DNA of 11,302 nucleotides from CAYLGT01 sp964383465 (GCA_964383465.1 CAYLGT010000022.1:1-11302), one strand, 5' to 3'; shown: positions 1 through 7,156, counted from the first letter of the stretch. Made by a program: numbers and translations. Notes: generated from the sequence alone by a model not told the origin.

Positions 1-53
1 CTGGGGACACAAGGCTCTTCAGGCCTCTGCTCTACCAACTGAGCTAAAGAGCC
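1..53 (-). tRNA. tRNA-Phe(GAA), 3' end cut by window edge
   Basis: The minus strand from 53 downwards reads as a tRNA 5' part: acceptor strand GGCTCTT, TA, D stem GCTC/GAGC around loop AGTTGGTA, A26, anticodon stem GAGGC/GCCTT (one G-T pair), loop CTGAAGA with anticodon GAA at positions 34-36, then variable loop GTGTC. The T arm and 3' acceptor lie beyond the window. The anticodon assigns it to phenylalanine. It starts 63 bp downstream of the FG-GAP gene stop, with its own promoter between. Confidence 0.95.
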
Positions 54-79
54 GCATAGTTGGTGATTGAACAGATGTT

Positions 80-108
80 ATTGTACCTAAACAGAGGCCG
101 AAGAGCAA
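80..108 (-). promoter_or_regulatory. Promoter of tRNA-Phe
   Basis: On the minus strand, -35 TTGCTC (103-108) and -10 TACAAT (80-85) are separated by exactly 17 bp. They lie just upstream of the tRNA 5' end at 53. The -10 matches the consensus at 5 of 6 positions; the -35 is weak. The tRNA is therefore probably transcribed independently of the upstream protein gene, with a leader of roughly 20 nt to be removed by RNase P. Confidence 0.5.
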
Positions 109-116
109 GTCGTGCG

Positions 117-1427
117 TTATTGCAGCGACAAAGTTGTGAATTTGATGAGCTGGTTTGGACCGTCTTTGTCTTCGAGTCCGTTTTGGACGAAGAACTGGAT
201 TGGCTCACCAGGAGTAACGTGAAGTGCTGTAACAGTACTTGCGTTACCGGTCGCAGAAGGAACAGTGTAGGCGCGGTATGAAGGTTTACCAGGAGCTGAG
301 TAGCCAGTACCAATCAGAACTGTGTCGTCTGGGTTAGTGTTCAGGCTCAGGTCGTGAATGAGGCAGTAGATGTCAAGCTGACCGTCACCGTTGACGTCGC
401 CGGTTGCAACACCCCAGCCAAACAGGTTGCTGTTCGATGCTAGGTTGTTGGTGTAGAGACGAACTGCAGTGCCGAAGCCAGTAGCGGTTCCTGGGCGGTA
501 GAAGATACCGTTTTTGTCACTACCGAGTAGGTCCTTGATGCCGTCGCCAGTGATGTCGGTGTACTCACCGTCGGTCATAGCAGTAAGTTTGATGCCAGTC
601 TGCGAACCAACTTCTGTAAAGCTCTTGCCGGCGTTGTTGCGGTAGAGCGCAGGGCGTGAAGTTTTGTAGTTACAAGCGACCAGGTCAGTCCAGCCATCAT
701 GGTTGTAGTCAACAGGAATTGCACAGTTAACCCCTGCGGATGGTTGCGGCGTCTGGAATTCAGGCGCAAAACGGAAACCAGTGCCACCTGTGTTGATAAA
801 CACCTTCGAGTATTCGTGCTGGTAGGTGTTTGCAAGTGGGTCACATGCTGTGTCTGTGACGCTACGAGGCTTTTCGTTACCGACAAACAAATCTGCCCAG
901 CCGTCGTTGTTGAAGTCGGCAAATGCGACGAAGCGGCCGCGGCCACATGCATCACCGATGCCCCACTCAGTGCCAACATCTGTGAAGTTGCCAGGAGTGT
1001 ACTGCATCCACATTTCGTTGTCTTTTTCAGCAGTTTTGTAGTAGTTGCTTAGGTTGCGGCCACCTGAGCAGTATGCGTCCATGAGACCGTTGTGGTCGAC
1101 GTCTGCCCACTGGCAGTCGTGGCGGTCAAACACACCACCCTGTGCATTTTTACGCTTAGTGAAGTCTGGTGCGACGTAAGTAAACGTACCATCCCCGTTG
1201 TTGCGCATCAGTTTTGAGTCAACCTGCTGGTGGTACCCGATCCAGATGTCTTCCAGGCCATCGTTGTTGTAATCAACGGTGCTTGCTGCCCAGGTTCGCT
1301 GGAGGCCAGTAAGCCCAGTTGGTGAGATTACGTCCGTCACTTCTGGCGAAGCTGCAAAGGCTTTACTCGAAACCGCTACGGCAACGACAGCCAAAAGTGC
1401 CACAATACTTACTAATAGTTTTTTCAC
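117..1427 (-). CDS. Secreted FG-GAP/VCBS beta-propeller protein
   Basis: This 436-residue protein has an N-terminal signal peptide (basic MKK, hydrophobic residues 4-19, probable cleavage in the AFA-A region near residue 25). Six calcium-loop motifs of the form DxNxDGxxD follow, starting at residues 52, 109, 171, 240, 291 and 344 and spaced 51-69 residues apart. This is the hallmark of FG-GAP/VCBS repeats in integrin-like propellers. A degenerate last blade may cover about 393-425, giving six or seven blades. Seven cysteines in the mature part could form disulfides. It is probably exported, calcium-stabilised, and used for binding or adhesion; the ligand is unknown. The start is GTG, with AGGAG (1438-1442) 10 nt upstream. 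It appears monocistronic. No sorting motif or C-terminal anchor was seen. Confidence 0.9.
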   Translation of the reverse strand: MKKLLVSIVALLAVVAVAVSSKAFAASPEVTDVISPTGLTGLQRTWAASTVDYNNDGLEDIWIGYHQQVDSKLMRNNGDGTFTYVAPDFTKRKNAQGGVFDRHDCQWADVDHNGLMDAYCSGGRNLSNYYKTAEKDNEMWMQYTPGNFTDVGTEWGIGDACGRGRFVAFADFNNDGWADLFVGNEKPRSVTDTACDPLANTYQHEYSKVFINTGGTGFRFAPEFQTPQPSAGVNCAIPVDYNHDGWTDLVACNYKTSRPALYRNNAGKSFTEVGSQTGIKLTAMTDGEYTDITGDGIKDLLGSDKNGIFYRPGTATGFGTAVRLYTNNLASNSNLFGWGVATGDVNGDGQLDIYCLIHDLSLNTNPDDTVLIGTGYSAPGKPSYRAYTVPSATGNASTVTALHVTPGEPIQFFVQNGLEDKDGPNQLIKFTTLSLQ

Positions 1428-1470
1428 AATTCTCTCACTCCTGTTCTTAGGATTCTTACTTATAGTGCGA

Positions 1471-1499
1471 ATTATGGCAGAAAAGGAGTAAAAAGTAAA
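1471..1499 (-). promoter_or_regulatory. Promoter of FG-GAP gene
   Basis: On the minus strand, -35 TTTACT (1494-1499) lies 17 bp from -10 CATAAT (1471-1476). The -10 is preceded by TGC, making it an extended -10. A transcript would begin near 1464 and include the Shine-Dalgarno at 1438-1442. Confidence 0.5.
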
Positions 1500-1563
1500 C
1501 TATGAAAGCTTATTTACCATATAGCAATTATATATCTGAGTATGTTACGCTTATGCTTTAGCT

Positions 1564-2178
1564 CTAAAAGGGTTGGCGGATTATAGTCTTCAACTTATCA
1601 GGAGCAGTTCGTCTGGGATCGCCCAAGTAGATTTCGTGGTGACGCTTGGTATCGCCGGCTAGTTTACCACCATGCTCATGTATATACTCGTGTAGCTTCA
1701 TGATGGTCGGTCCTTCTTCTGAGTAGGCGCCGACGTACATGACTTGCACAGAGCGACCCTCTTCATACGTTTCAAACCGAATCTTGCTGAGAAGCGGAGG
1801 GTTCTTTTTGGTGCGAACCTGTTCGACTGCTGCGAGGAACATATCTTTGGTAATCCATTCAGGCTGGAGGATCATCATGGTCCATTCCCAGCTCGACTTG
1901 TTGCCGGTCACAAAATCATCCATGTCTTTTGACCACCAGAGGCCTTCAAGCGGCATGACCGCGAAGTCCTTGTCGTGCTCGCGTTTTGACATGAACTTGA
2001 GCGCATACGCTACTGGAAAAAGCGTTTCGACAGCGGCCACATACTCCGGTGAAGTATTTGGGTCACCGTGGCCATCGATCATGAGGTACTGCAGACGCGG
2101 TACATCTACTTGCACGAGCTCGCCAACTTTTCCGTTGTAGAGGGGGTGCAGTTGTTTTTTGTAGTCGATTTTTTGCAT
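1564..2178 (-). CDS. GyrI-like small-molecule-binding domain protein
   Basis: This 204-residue soluble protein resembles the stand-alone GyrI-like family (COG4832 type). N-terminal features include VPRLQYLMIDGHGDPN (residues about 26-41) and a helix with SPEYVAAVETLFPVAYALKF. The middle part is tryptophan-rich (GLWWSKDMDDF, SSWEW). The C-terminal half carries VQVMYVGAYSEEGPTI and a HEIYLGDPRRTAPDKLKT ending. Family members fold like the SOUL/GyrI ligand-binding domain and are thought to bind hydrophobic or cationic small molecules. No DNA-binding domain is fused here, so it is not a complete BmrR/Rob-type regulator. The start is ATG with AGGAG (2187-2191) 8 nt upstream. It appears to be a single-gene unit with its own promoter. 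Confidence 0.85.
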   Translation of the reverse strand: MQKIDYKKQLHPLYNGKVGELVQVDVPRLQYLMIDGHGDPNTSPEYVAAVETLFPVAYALKFMSKREHDKDFAVMPLEGLWWSKDMDDFVTGNKSSWEWTMMILQPEWITKDMFLAAVEQVRTKKNPPLLSKIRFETYEEGRSVQVMYVGAYSEEGPTIMKLHEYIHEHGGKLAGDTKRHHEIYLGDPRRTAPDKLKTIIRQPF

Positions 2179-2205
2179 GACTATAACTCCTGCTTACTAC
2201 TTCTT

Positions 2206-2214
2206 ATAGTAGCA
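2206..2214 (-). promoter_or_regulatory. Extended -10 box, GyrI-like gene
   Basis: The minus strand reads TGC-TACTAT, an extended -10, about 28 nt upstream of the ATG at 2178. It leaves a leader of about 20 nt containing the Shine-Dalgarno. No good -35 is visible. The same nine bases occur at the lactate permease start. Confidence 0.45.
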
Positions 2215-2226
2215 CCAAGCATAAAA

Positions 2227-2260
2227 CGTATAACAGCCCCCATCAGGAGGCTGTTATACG
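2227..2260 (-). terminator. Intrinsic terminator of the 53-residue membrane protein gene
   Basis: A perfect 12-bp inverted repeat (2227-2238 CGTATAACAGCC, 2249-2260 GGCTGTTATACG) encloses a 10-nt loop. On the minus strand it is followed by TTTTATGC, a short U-tract, whereas the plus-strand side has none. It begins 13 bp after the stop of the small gene at 2274. Confidence 0.85.
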
Positions 2261-2273
2261 GGTGAAGCGCAGC

Positions 2274-2435
2274 TTAGAATACCTGCGCAAAGATCCAAAC
2301 CGCGGCTGCGACTTCGATGAAAAACAAACCGAGTCCTACTGGCGAGCCCCAGCTAAACCAGCTGCCCCAGGCGCGCCAGTTCCTCTGAGATCGCTCGTAC
2401 CAGTCGATCTGCTCTTCTTTTGACATTTTACTCAC
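2274..2435 (-). CDS. Small Trp-rich single-pass membrane protein (53 aa)
   Basis: A short reading frame runs from GTG at 2435 to TAA at 2274, giving 53 residues beginning MSKMSKEEQIDWYERSQ. GTG is preferred because AAGGAG (2443-2448) is 7 nt upstream; the ATG three codons later would be 16 nt away. The N-terminal part is polar and charged. Tryptophans then fall at residues 20, 23, 26 and 29, one every third position, before a hydrophobic segment (about 32-52) that can span the membrane once and contains one Glu. The reality of the gene is supported by the strong ribosome site, the terminator 13 bp after the stop, and the amphipathic-to-membrane layout. The family is not recognised. The 172 bp between it and the permease stop (2436-2607) shows no clear promoter or other gene, so cotranscription with the permease is possible. 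Confidence 0.8.
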   Translation of the reverse strand: MSKMSKEEQIDWYERSQRNWRAWGSWFSWGSPVGLGLFFIEVAAAVWIFAQVF

Positions 2436-2607
2436 GGAGATTCTCCTTGATTAGTCGTTTACCGATGCCAATCGACCTTTGGAATTCGGCCGCACGGGAT
2501 AGTTTGTAGCCTCACTAGTTTGTCTGGCGTGCCGTGCAGTAGAGTTTCACGTCCAGCTAGCTTGATGTATCGCTTATCTAGAAAATACTATATCGCATTT
2601 TGCTCAA

Positions 2608-4383
2608 TTATTCTGTAATTTTTGTGCTGTGCAAATTCTTTGGAGCTGGCAGGCGCTTCGGCAGGGCGATGATTGCGGTAGCAATGACAGCGATGATCGA
2701 AACGACGACGAGCATAGTTTCTCCGCTCGTGATATGACCAGCAGCTGCCGCACTGATGGCCGCTGCGGCTTTTGGTATCATGCCTGGCAAGTAGTAGGCT
2801 TGCACGTATGTCATGACACCGATGATAGTGACGAGCGCGAGACTGTGAAGTATGGTGAAGCGGAACAAAGCGCCTTCTTGTCCGGTCAGTCCTGAAGCAC
2901 CCGTGGCTACTGCGATACTCTGCGGTGAGATCATCTTTGCCGTCACGCCACCGCTTGTGTTGGCGGCGACGGTGAGCGTTGGGTCGATACCAAGAACCTT
3001 TGCGGTATGATGTTGGATTCCCCCGAACAAGGCATTTGAAGACGTGTCACTTCCCGTTATGAACACTCCGAGCCACCCTAGAAACGGTGCGATGAACGGA
3101 AAGAAGTGGCCGGTACCAGTCAGCAAGTTGCCAAGCGCGCTCGACATGCCCGAAAAGTTTGCCAGGTACGCAAACCCGACGACAGCCGCGATGGTGATAA
3201 GTGGCTTCGTGAGCTCTCGCAGAGTCTTCATGACCGTTTCCCAGAACGCTCGCCATGACATGTGAAGCAAAAGTGCAGAAAGTATGGCGGCGAACAGAAT
3301 CGCTGTTCCTGCGGCAGATAGCCAGCCAAAGCTGTAGACAACTTCCTTGGCTTTGTCGCCGATGAGTATGGCGTGGTCAAGTGCGCCAAAAGGAAGTTTG
3401 ACACTTGTTTGGTCGAGAACGGCCTTGATCCCAGTACTGCCCCAGTTACCGACAAAGACGACGAGCAGAACAAATGGTGTCCACGCACGAACTATGGTGC
3501 CGAGAGAATGATGATGAGTTTTTTCATGCGCAGCAACCGGTATGTGTCGTTCCGAAGGAAAGCGCCAGGTCTTTTTTGGTTGCCAGAAACGAAGCAGCAG
3601 CACGAGACAGCTTATGGACACAACGGCGGACAGAATGTCAGGGAGCATCGGCCCCAGGAAGCTCGCGCTGAGATACATAGTGATAGCATACGAACCTCCT
3701 GCGACGAGTAGTGCTGGCCAGATTTCTTTGGCGCCGCGCCACCCGGCGATGAGTACCGTTAGCCAGAGCGGGATGATGAGTGCGATAAACGGTAGCTGGT
3801 GGGCAACCATGCGACTAACGAGGTTAGGGTCGATGCCCGTCACGGTTCCTGCTGTGATGACTGCAATTCCGATACCGCCAAACGCGACCGGTGCGGTGTT
3901 TGCGATGAGGCAGATACCTGCCGCGTACAGTGCGTTGAAACCAAGTCCTACGAGCATGCCTGCGGTTATGGCGACCGGTGCACCGAAACCTGCAGAACCC
4001 TCCAGAAATGCTCCGAAACAAAACGCGATGAGCAGTGCCTGGAGCCTGCGATCAACAGTGATGGACTCTATGGTGTCGCGGACGATTGCGAAACTTCCAG
4101 TTCGGACACTTATGTTATAGAGCAGCACAGCATTGAGCACGATCCAGCCGATGGGGAAGAGGCCCTGCAAGGAGCCGTAGCCTGTCGAAAGAAGCGCTAG
4201 ATCGGCCGGCATCTTGAAAGCAGTGGTTGCGATGACGAGCGCTAGCAGGAGTGTCAGGAGACTTGCGAGCCACCCCGCCATCTTTCGACTAAGCAGGATG
4301 ACACAAAGGGTAACGATAGGGATGGCAGCAACAAGCGCCGAAAGTGCTACGTTATCAAAAGGATTTGGCTGTTGCGCCCACAT
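2608..4383 (-). CDS. lctP: L-lactate permease, LctP family
   Basis: This 591-residue polytopic membrane protein has the hallmarks of the lactate permease family (TC 2.A.14), which imports lactate or glycolate with protons across the inner membrane. FLEGSAGFGAPVAI lies at residues 126-139 and GSDTSSNALFGGIQ at 444-457. Repeated hydrophobic helices run throughout. A hydrophilic, His-rich loop (about 269-300) sits mid-protein, and an Ala-rich segment precedes the last helix. Members are usually around 550 residues, so this is full length. The ATG at 4383 has no Shine-Dalgarno, and an in-frame stop lies shortly upstream, so no earlier start is available. Instead an extended -10 sits 6 nt before the ATG, implying a leaderless mRNA. 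No lactate dehydrogenase or LutABC genes are in the window, so the fate of the substrate cannot be read here. Confidence 0.95.
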   Translation of the reverse strand: MWAQQPNPFDNVALSALVAAIPIVTLCVILLSRKMAGWLASLLTLLLALVIATTAFKMPADLALLSTGYGSLQGLFPIGWIVLNAVLLYNISVRTGSFAIVRDTIESITVDRRLQALLIAFCFGAFLEGSAGFGAPVAITAGMLVGLGFNALYAAGICLIANTAPVAFGGIGIAVITAGTVTGIDPNLVSRMVAHQLPFIALIIPLWLTVLIAGWRGAKEIWPALLVAGGSYAITMYLSASFLGPMLPDILSAVVSISCLVLLLRFWQPKKTWRFPSERHIPVAAHEKTHHHSLGTIVRAWTPFVLLVVFVGNWGSTGIKAVLDQTSVKLPFGALDHAILIGDKAKEVVYSFGWLSAAGTAILFAAILSALLLHMSWRAFWETVMKTLRELTKPLITIAAVVGFAYLANFSGMSSALGNLLTGTGHFFPFIAPFLGWLGVFITGSDTSSNALFGGIQHHTAKVLGIDPTLTVAANTSGGVTAKMISPQSIAVATGASGLTGQEGALFRFTILHSLALVTIIGVMTYVQAYYLPGMIPKAAAAISAAAAGHITSGETMLVVVSIIAVIATAIIALPKRLPAPKNLHSTKITE

Positions 4384-4389
4384 ATAGCC

Positions 4390-4398
4390 ATAGTAGCA
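4390..4398 (-). promoter_or_regulatory. Extended -10 of lctP, implying a leaderless mRNA
   Basis: The minus strand reads TGC-TACTAT, then six bases (GGCTAT), then the ATG. Transcription normally starts about 7 nt after the -10, which would be at the start codon itself. This explains the absence of a Shine-Dalgarno. No convincing -35 is seen. Confidence 0.45.
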
Positions 4399-4458
4399 GG
4401 TTTAAGCGTAAGTGTAATATATCTTACATATATAGTTGACGAAAAGTTTGGGATGGCC

Positions 4459-5133
4459 CTACTTCTTTTCGAGAGCCGCTACGGCTCGTTGGTTGAAGCC
4501 TTTGAACGTCAACCATAGTCCGAGTACGAGCTCGAACAGAGCGACGGGAAGTGCGGCAAGTCCAGCGGCTGGACTTCCTTGTTCTATACCACCCAGCAAC
4601 ATAGCAACAAACGCGATTGTCAGTGGAAATGCACCAAAGATACCGATGGCCGAGAGGCTGCGTGGAACGAGTCGTGATTTGTAGAGGAGGATTCCTAGCA
4701 ACAAGTCGTTAACGGCGGGCAGGAAGCTCTGGCTTACGAGAAAAATTTTGTCATAGAGCGTCGTCAGTGCGTGCGCGACTGGAAGTGATTCTGCACCTGC
4801 GCCCGATTGACGCAGCGCCACGAGGCTCAGCATCATCGCTACTCCTATAAAAATTGCTCCGGCTTCGAGAACGCGGGACGTGATGAGCCCGACGGAAAGT
4901 GTGGTGCTCTGTTTTTTCAGCACAGGATAGAGTGCAACAGCCGTTCCTATGCATGCGAGTGCCACAACGATTTCTAGTAGGCCACCCAGCAGGATGTTGG
5001 CATCGGCAGCGCCAGAACTAAGCAGGTAGTGAGAATCTTTTGCTGCACTATAGAGCGAAAGGGTAGGGATAGATGCAAAGGTAAGCAGGTACAGTATACC
5101 GGCGCTTAGTGATACTTTTCGTTGCTCTGTCAT
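4459..5133 (-). CDS. DUF4386 family membrane protein
   Basis: This 224-residue protein has about six hydrophobic helices and matches the DUF4386 pattern. An N-terminal GILYLLTFASIPTLSLY segment is followed by LLGGLLEIVVALACIGTAVALYP, then SRVLEAGAIFIGV, a DLLLGILLYKSRLVPRSLS loop and a final helix ending in charged residues. The biochemical function of the family is unknown; it is an integral membrane protein. It is the last gene of a three-gene minus-strand run, starting 28 bp after the stop of the OmdA-like gene, so it is probably cotranscribed. The start ATG has only a weak purine-rich stretch (GAAAG) upstream. No terminator hairpin is obvious before the permease promoter. Confidence 0.85.
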   Translation of the reverse strand: MTEQRKVSLSAGILYLLTFASIPTLSLYSAAKDSHYLLSSGAADANILLGGLLEIVVALACIGTAVALYPVLKKQSTTLSVGLITSRVLEAGAIFIGVAMMLSLVALRQSGAGAESLPVAHALTTLYDKIFLVSQSFLPAVNDLLLGILLYKSRLVPRSLSAIGIFGAFPLTIAFVAMLLGGIEQGSPAAGLAALPVALFELVLGLWLTFKGFNQRAVAALEKK

Positions 5134-5161
5134 GTGTTTCTTTCGTTTAGGTGCTTTCGAA

Positions 5162-5602
5162 TTATTTTATAGCATTTATCACTTTTTCTACGCGTCGTAT
5201 GCGGGTTTCTTCCGTCTTTGCTTCGGCTACTTGGCGTGCGAATTCTTTCCGCTTGGAGTAGGTCAGATCATGGAAGGCTTGGCTGAGGCGCTGAGCTTCT
5301 AGTGCGCGAGCGAGTTCTGCGGGTACGTCGACGTGGCGATAGCCATCATCGAGCTGCAGTGTCACCACGACTTTGTCGCCCGCACCAACGCCAGAGGCTT
5401 CGCGGTCCCGTGTCGGAAACACCACCATGCATTTACCCATAGAGACAGTAGCGGTGCTTTGGTAGGTGTAGCCATTTAACGTTACTTTCAGTGGGGCTCG
5501 TTTACTACCCCCAAGCTCCTGGAGGTTTTTCTCCGGGATTTCTATAGATGCATGATTTCCGAAGCCAAGGATGGTGGTTTCGTACGATGTACTACGAGAC
5601 AT
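5162..5602 (-). CDS. YdeI/OmdA-type protein with DUF1905 domain
   Basis: This 146-residue soluble protein has two parts. The N-terminal beta-rich half (about 8-88, with IEIPEKNLQELG, PLKVTLNGYTYQSTATVSMGK and GDKVVVTLQLDD) matches DUF1905. The C-terminal helical half (about 92-146, VPAELARALEAQ, FHDLTYSKRKEFARQVAEAK, TRIRRVEKVINAIK) matches the YdeI/OmpD-associated (OmdA) domain. Family members are named for a link to bacteriocin resistance and porin in enterics; the molecular activity is unknown and should not be transferred literally. It lies between the DUF4287 gene (3 bp upstream) and the DUF4386 gene (28 bp downstream). It has no clear Shine-Dalgarno, so translation is probably coupled to the gene before it. 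Confidence 0.9.
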   Translation of the reverse strand: MSRSTSYETTILGFGNHASIEIPEKNLQELGGSKRAPLKVTLNGYTYQSTATVSMGKCMVVFPTRDREASGVGAGDKVVVTLQLDDGYRHVDVPAELARALEAQRLSQAFHDLTYSKRKEFARQVAEAKTEETRIRRVEKVINAIK

Positions 5603-5605
5603 GCG

Positions 5606-5824
5606 TTATTTTGGGGACTTGACCCAGCCCTTGTCTTTAAATACAGCCCATATGGCCATAGAATGACCATGTCCGAGTCCAAACTCTTTTGCGAGAAATT
5701 CTACGAGCTCAGAAGCCTTCATCTCGGAACTATATACTCCGGCCTGTTCGGCTGCATCTTTCAGCTGCTCGGGCGTTTTACCAGTTTTCGCGTAGATGTT
5801 ATCTATGTATGCCTGGAATGACAT
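5606..5824 (-). CDS. DUF4287 domain protein
   Basis: This 72-residue protein matches the DUF4287 pattern along its whole length: MSFQAYIDNIYAKTGKTPEQ, a central helix (ASELVEFLAKEFGLG), then GHGHSMAIWAVFK. The family is small and soluble, common as a stand-alone domain or fused to other DUFs, and of unknown function. It opens the three-gene operon, and its TAA lies 3 bp before the start of the OmdA-like gene. An in-frame stop upstream excludes a longer form. The Shine-Dalgarno is poor, with a GGGA stretch too far away (about 16 nt). Confidence 0.9.
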   Translation of the reverse strand: MSFQAYIDNIYAKTGKTPEQLKDAAEQAGVYSSEMKASELVEFLAKEFGLGHGHSMAIWAVFKDKGWVKSPK

Positions 5825-5879
5825 GATGCTATTTGCTTGGTCCCTTTATGTGCCCAATGGCGAGTTTGTTCATGGAGGC

Positions 5880-5888
5880 ATTGTAGCA
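5880..5888 (-). promoter_or_regulatory. Extended -10, DUF4287 operon
   Basis: The minus strand reads TGC-TACAAT about 55 nt upstream of the DUF4287 start. The -35 region is poor. It is back to back with the plus-strand promoter at 5948-5956. Confidence 0.4.
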
Positions 5889-5947
5889 GGGAGTGTGTAG
5901 ATTCCATACAGTATGCGTCTGTTGGCATATTGCTTCTGACTACGAGC

Positions 5948-5956
5948 TGTTACAAT
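5948..5956 (+). promoter_or_regulatory. Extended -10 of the plus-strand lipid-anchored-like gene
   Basis: The sequence reads TGT-TACAAT, about 27 nt upstream of the ATG at 5983. A weak -35, TTGCTT, lies 15 bp upstream of the hexamer. The leader includes a strong Shine-Dalgarno at 5972-5980. Confidence 0.5.
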
Positions 5957-5982
5957 ACTTTTTATATAACGAGGAGGTGACT

Positions 5983-6588
5983 ATGAATAAGATCGTTCTT
6001 GTACTTATAGCTGTTGGGGTTATTGTCATCGGTGGAGTTGCGTACTACGTGACTCGGGGCAGTGGTGATTCTGTGAAGCTGACCAACTCGGCAACAGGGC
6101 AGTCCCAGGAAGTCAAAACAGGCAACGACGCTTTTGTGGCGGTAGATGCGTGCGACGTGCTCACACAAGCCGCCGCCGATCAGGTCATGGGCACTGGTTC
6201 AACAAAAAGCGACACCTCGGCTGGCAATGCTTCAACAGACGACATATCGGTCAGTAACTGTAACTACCTAAACAAACCAAGCACCGGCAGTCCTCTCCAG
6301 GATGCTCAAAACGGCACGACGGTGGGCGTACTCGCCCGAGCTGCCAAATCAGCGGCTGGAGCCGAGTCAAACAAATCTGTCTTTGGTGCACAGAAGCCAT
6401 CGGGAGTTCAGGATCTCACCGGCTACGGTGACAAAGCATTCTTCAACCCACAGTATGGCCAGGTCAACATCCTCAAAGGCAACAACTGGTACATACTAAG
6501 TGTCAAAAAAGGTGTCGATTCACGCGTTGTTTCAACCCTCGACGTTGTCAAACCACTTGCTGACGCGCTCAAAGGCAACTTGCGCTAA
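5983..6588 (+). CDS. Membrane-anchored extracytoplasmic protein, DUF3558-like
   Basis: This 201-residue protein is chosen to start at ATG 5983, because AGGAGGTGA (5972-5980), a perfect anti-16S match, sits 5 nt before it. A longer in-frame reading from 5893 lacks this. Residues 4-22 form one hydrophobic helix after a single Lys, an uncleaved signal anchor. The outside part has a flexible polar linker, then a domain with ACDVLTQAAADQVMG (C57), SNCNYLNK (C93), DLTGYGDKAFF and NILKGNNWYILSV. This order of elements (Cys-hydrophobic helix, second Cys, G-x-G-D-x-A-[FY], hydrophobic strand) resembles DUF3558-type lipoprotein domains of Actinobacteria; C57-C93 probably form a disulfide. No lipobox is present. 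It is the only plus-strand gene, convergent with the GC-rich orphan. The function is unknown. Confidence 0.75.
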   Translation: MNKIVLVLIAVGVIVIGGVAYYVTRGSGDSVKLTNSATGQSQEVKTGNDAFVAVDACDVLTQAAADQVMGTGSTKSDTSAGNASTDDISVSNCNYLNKPSTGSPLQDAQNGTTVGVLARAAKSAAGAESNKSVFGAQKPSGVQDLTGYGDKAFFNPQYGQVNILKGNNWYILSVKKGVDSRVVSTLDVVKPLADALKGNLR

Positions 6589-6607
6589 AACAAGTTCATA
6601 AAAAACT

Positions 6608-6648
6608 ACCCCGACCACATACCCCTCTAGGGAGTACATGGTCGGGGT
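6608..6648. terminator. Bidirectional intrinsic terminator
   Basis: Arms 6608-6617 (ACCCCGACCA) and 6639-6648 (TGGTCGGGGT) pair over 10 bp. The enclosed sequence can extend the hairpin (TAC/GTA and CCC/GGG around a TCTA loop with one bulged A). The plus strand continues with TT and the minus strand with a run of six T. It lies 19 bp after the plus-strand gene stop and 6 bp after the minus-strand orphan stop, so it serves both convergent genes. Confidence 0.85.
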
Positions 6649-6654
6649 TTGCTG

Positions 6655-7092
6655 CTAGGCAGTCGGCAGCGGGGTACGACCCTCGCGGATGCTGTCCAGA
6701 TCGATCCAGCCGTGCGAGGTGATGAGCATCCAGGGGTACCAGAGGTCATCGTTGCCTTGTGCACGATCCTCCGGGGCCTTCTCGAAGTATTCCAGCTGCA
6801 GGTAGGCCCTCGCCGCATCCCAGTAGCTGACGATCAGCTCGTGGGTGTAGCCGGCTGCCACCGTGACGAACCGGTGTTCGTTGGGTTGCGGCCCCACCTG
6901 GTACAACCGAACATCGTAGTGGACGACCAGGACGTCATCGCGATACAGCTTGTAGAACTGCATGCCGCTAATGGCATACCCTGCACCATGCGCATACCCT
7001 TCGAACTCTGCACGATGGCCGTCATCGAACTCGACGACAGCGGTGTCCCGGCGAGTGCTCACGCGGACGACGGTAGGAGTTGAACTGCTCAA
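6655..7092 (-). CDS. GC-rich orphan protein, 145 aa, unrecognised
   Basis: This 145-residue soluble, acidic protein is not recognised. It has a beta-rich start (TVVRVSTRRDTAVVEFDDGHR), a central aromatic stretch (MQFYKLYRDDVLVVHYDVRLYQVG) and a Trp-containing end (DLWYPWMLITSHGWIDLDS). No signal peptide, membrane helix or known catalytic motif is evident. The start is TTG at 7092 with AGGGGG about 8 nt upstream; no ATG is near. Third codon positions are strongly biased to G or C, unlike the lactate permease, FG-GAP or OLD genes, which suggests foreign origin or special codon selection. It has its own strong promoter and terminator, so it is a self-contained unit. It shares GC bias and hairpin core with the gene at 7501-8139. 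Confidence 0.75.
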   Translation of the reverse strand: MSSSTPTVVRVSTRRDTAVVEFDDGHRAEFEGYAHGAGYAISGMQFYKLYRDDVLVVHYDVRLYQVGPQPNEHRFVTVAAGYTHELIVSYWDAARAYLQLEYFEKAPEDRAQGNDDLWYPWMLITSHGWIDLDSIREGRTPLPTA

Positions 7093-7114
7093 CGAACAGC
7101 CCCCTCTCGTTTCC

Positions 7115-7131
7115 CTGTGAATTTGTCACAG
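7115..7131 (-). promoter_or_regulatory. Dyad in the 5' leader of the GC-rich orphan
   Basis: CTGTGA (7115-7120) and TCACAG (7126-7131) form a perfect 6-bp inverted repeat with a 5-nt centre. It lies in the leader between the promoter and the Shine-Dalgarno of the 145-residue gene. It could be an RNA hairpin or a protein-binding dyad. It resembles a CRP site but has one base too few in the centre. Confidence 0.3.
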
Positions 7132-7156
7132 AGCATCCACCTTGGACGCTATGTAT

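Noticed and set aside
117..281. Short frames within 44-313 on both strands, overlapping the FG-GAP gene end and the tRNA
   Set aside because: They overlap the FG-GAP coding end or the tRNA, have no ribosome site and no family resemblance.
5893..5982. N-terminal extension of the plus-strand gene by 30 residues
   Set aside because: The extension would precede both the best promoter and the perfect AGGAGGTGA, and would bury the signal anchor.
7115..7131. CRP binding site
   Set aside because: TGTGA and TCACA are separated by 5 rather than 6 bases, the site lies downstream of the -10, and there is no evidence of a CRP protein here.
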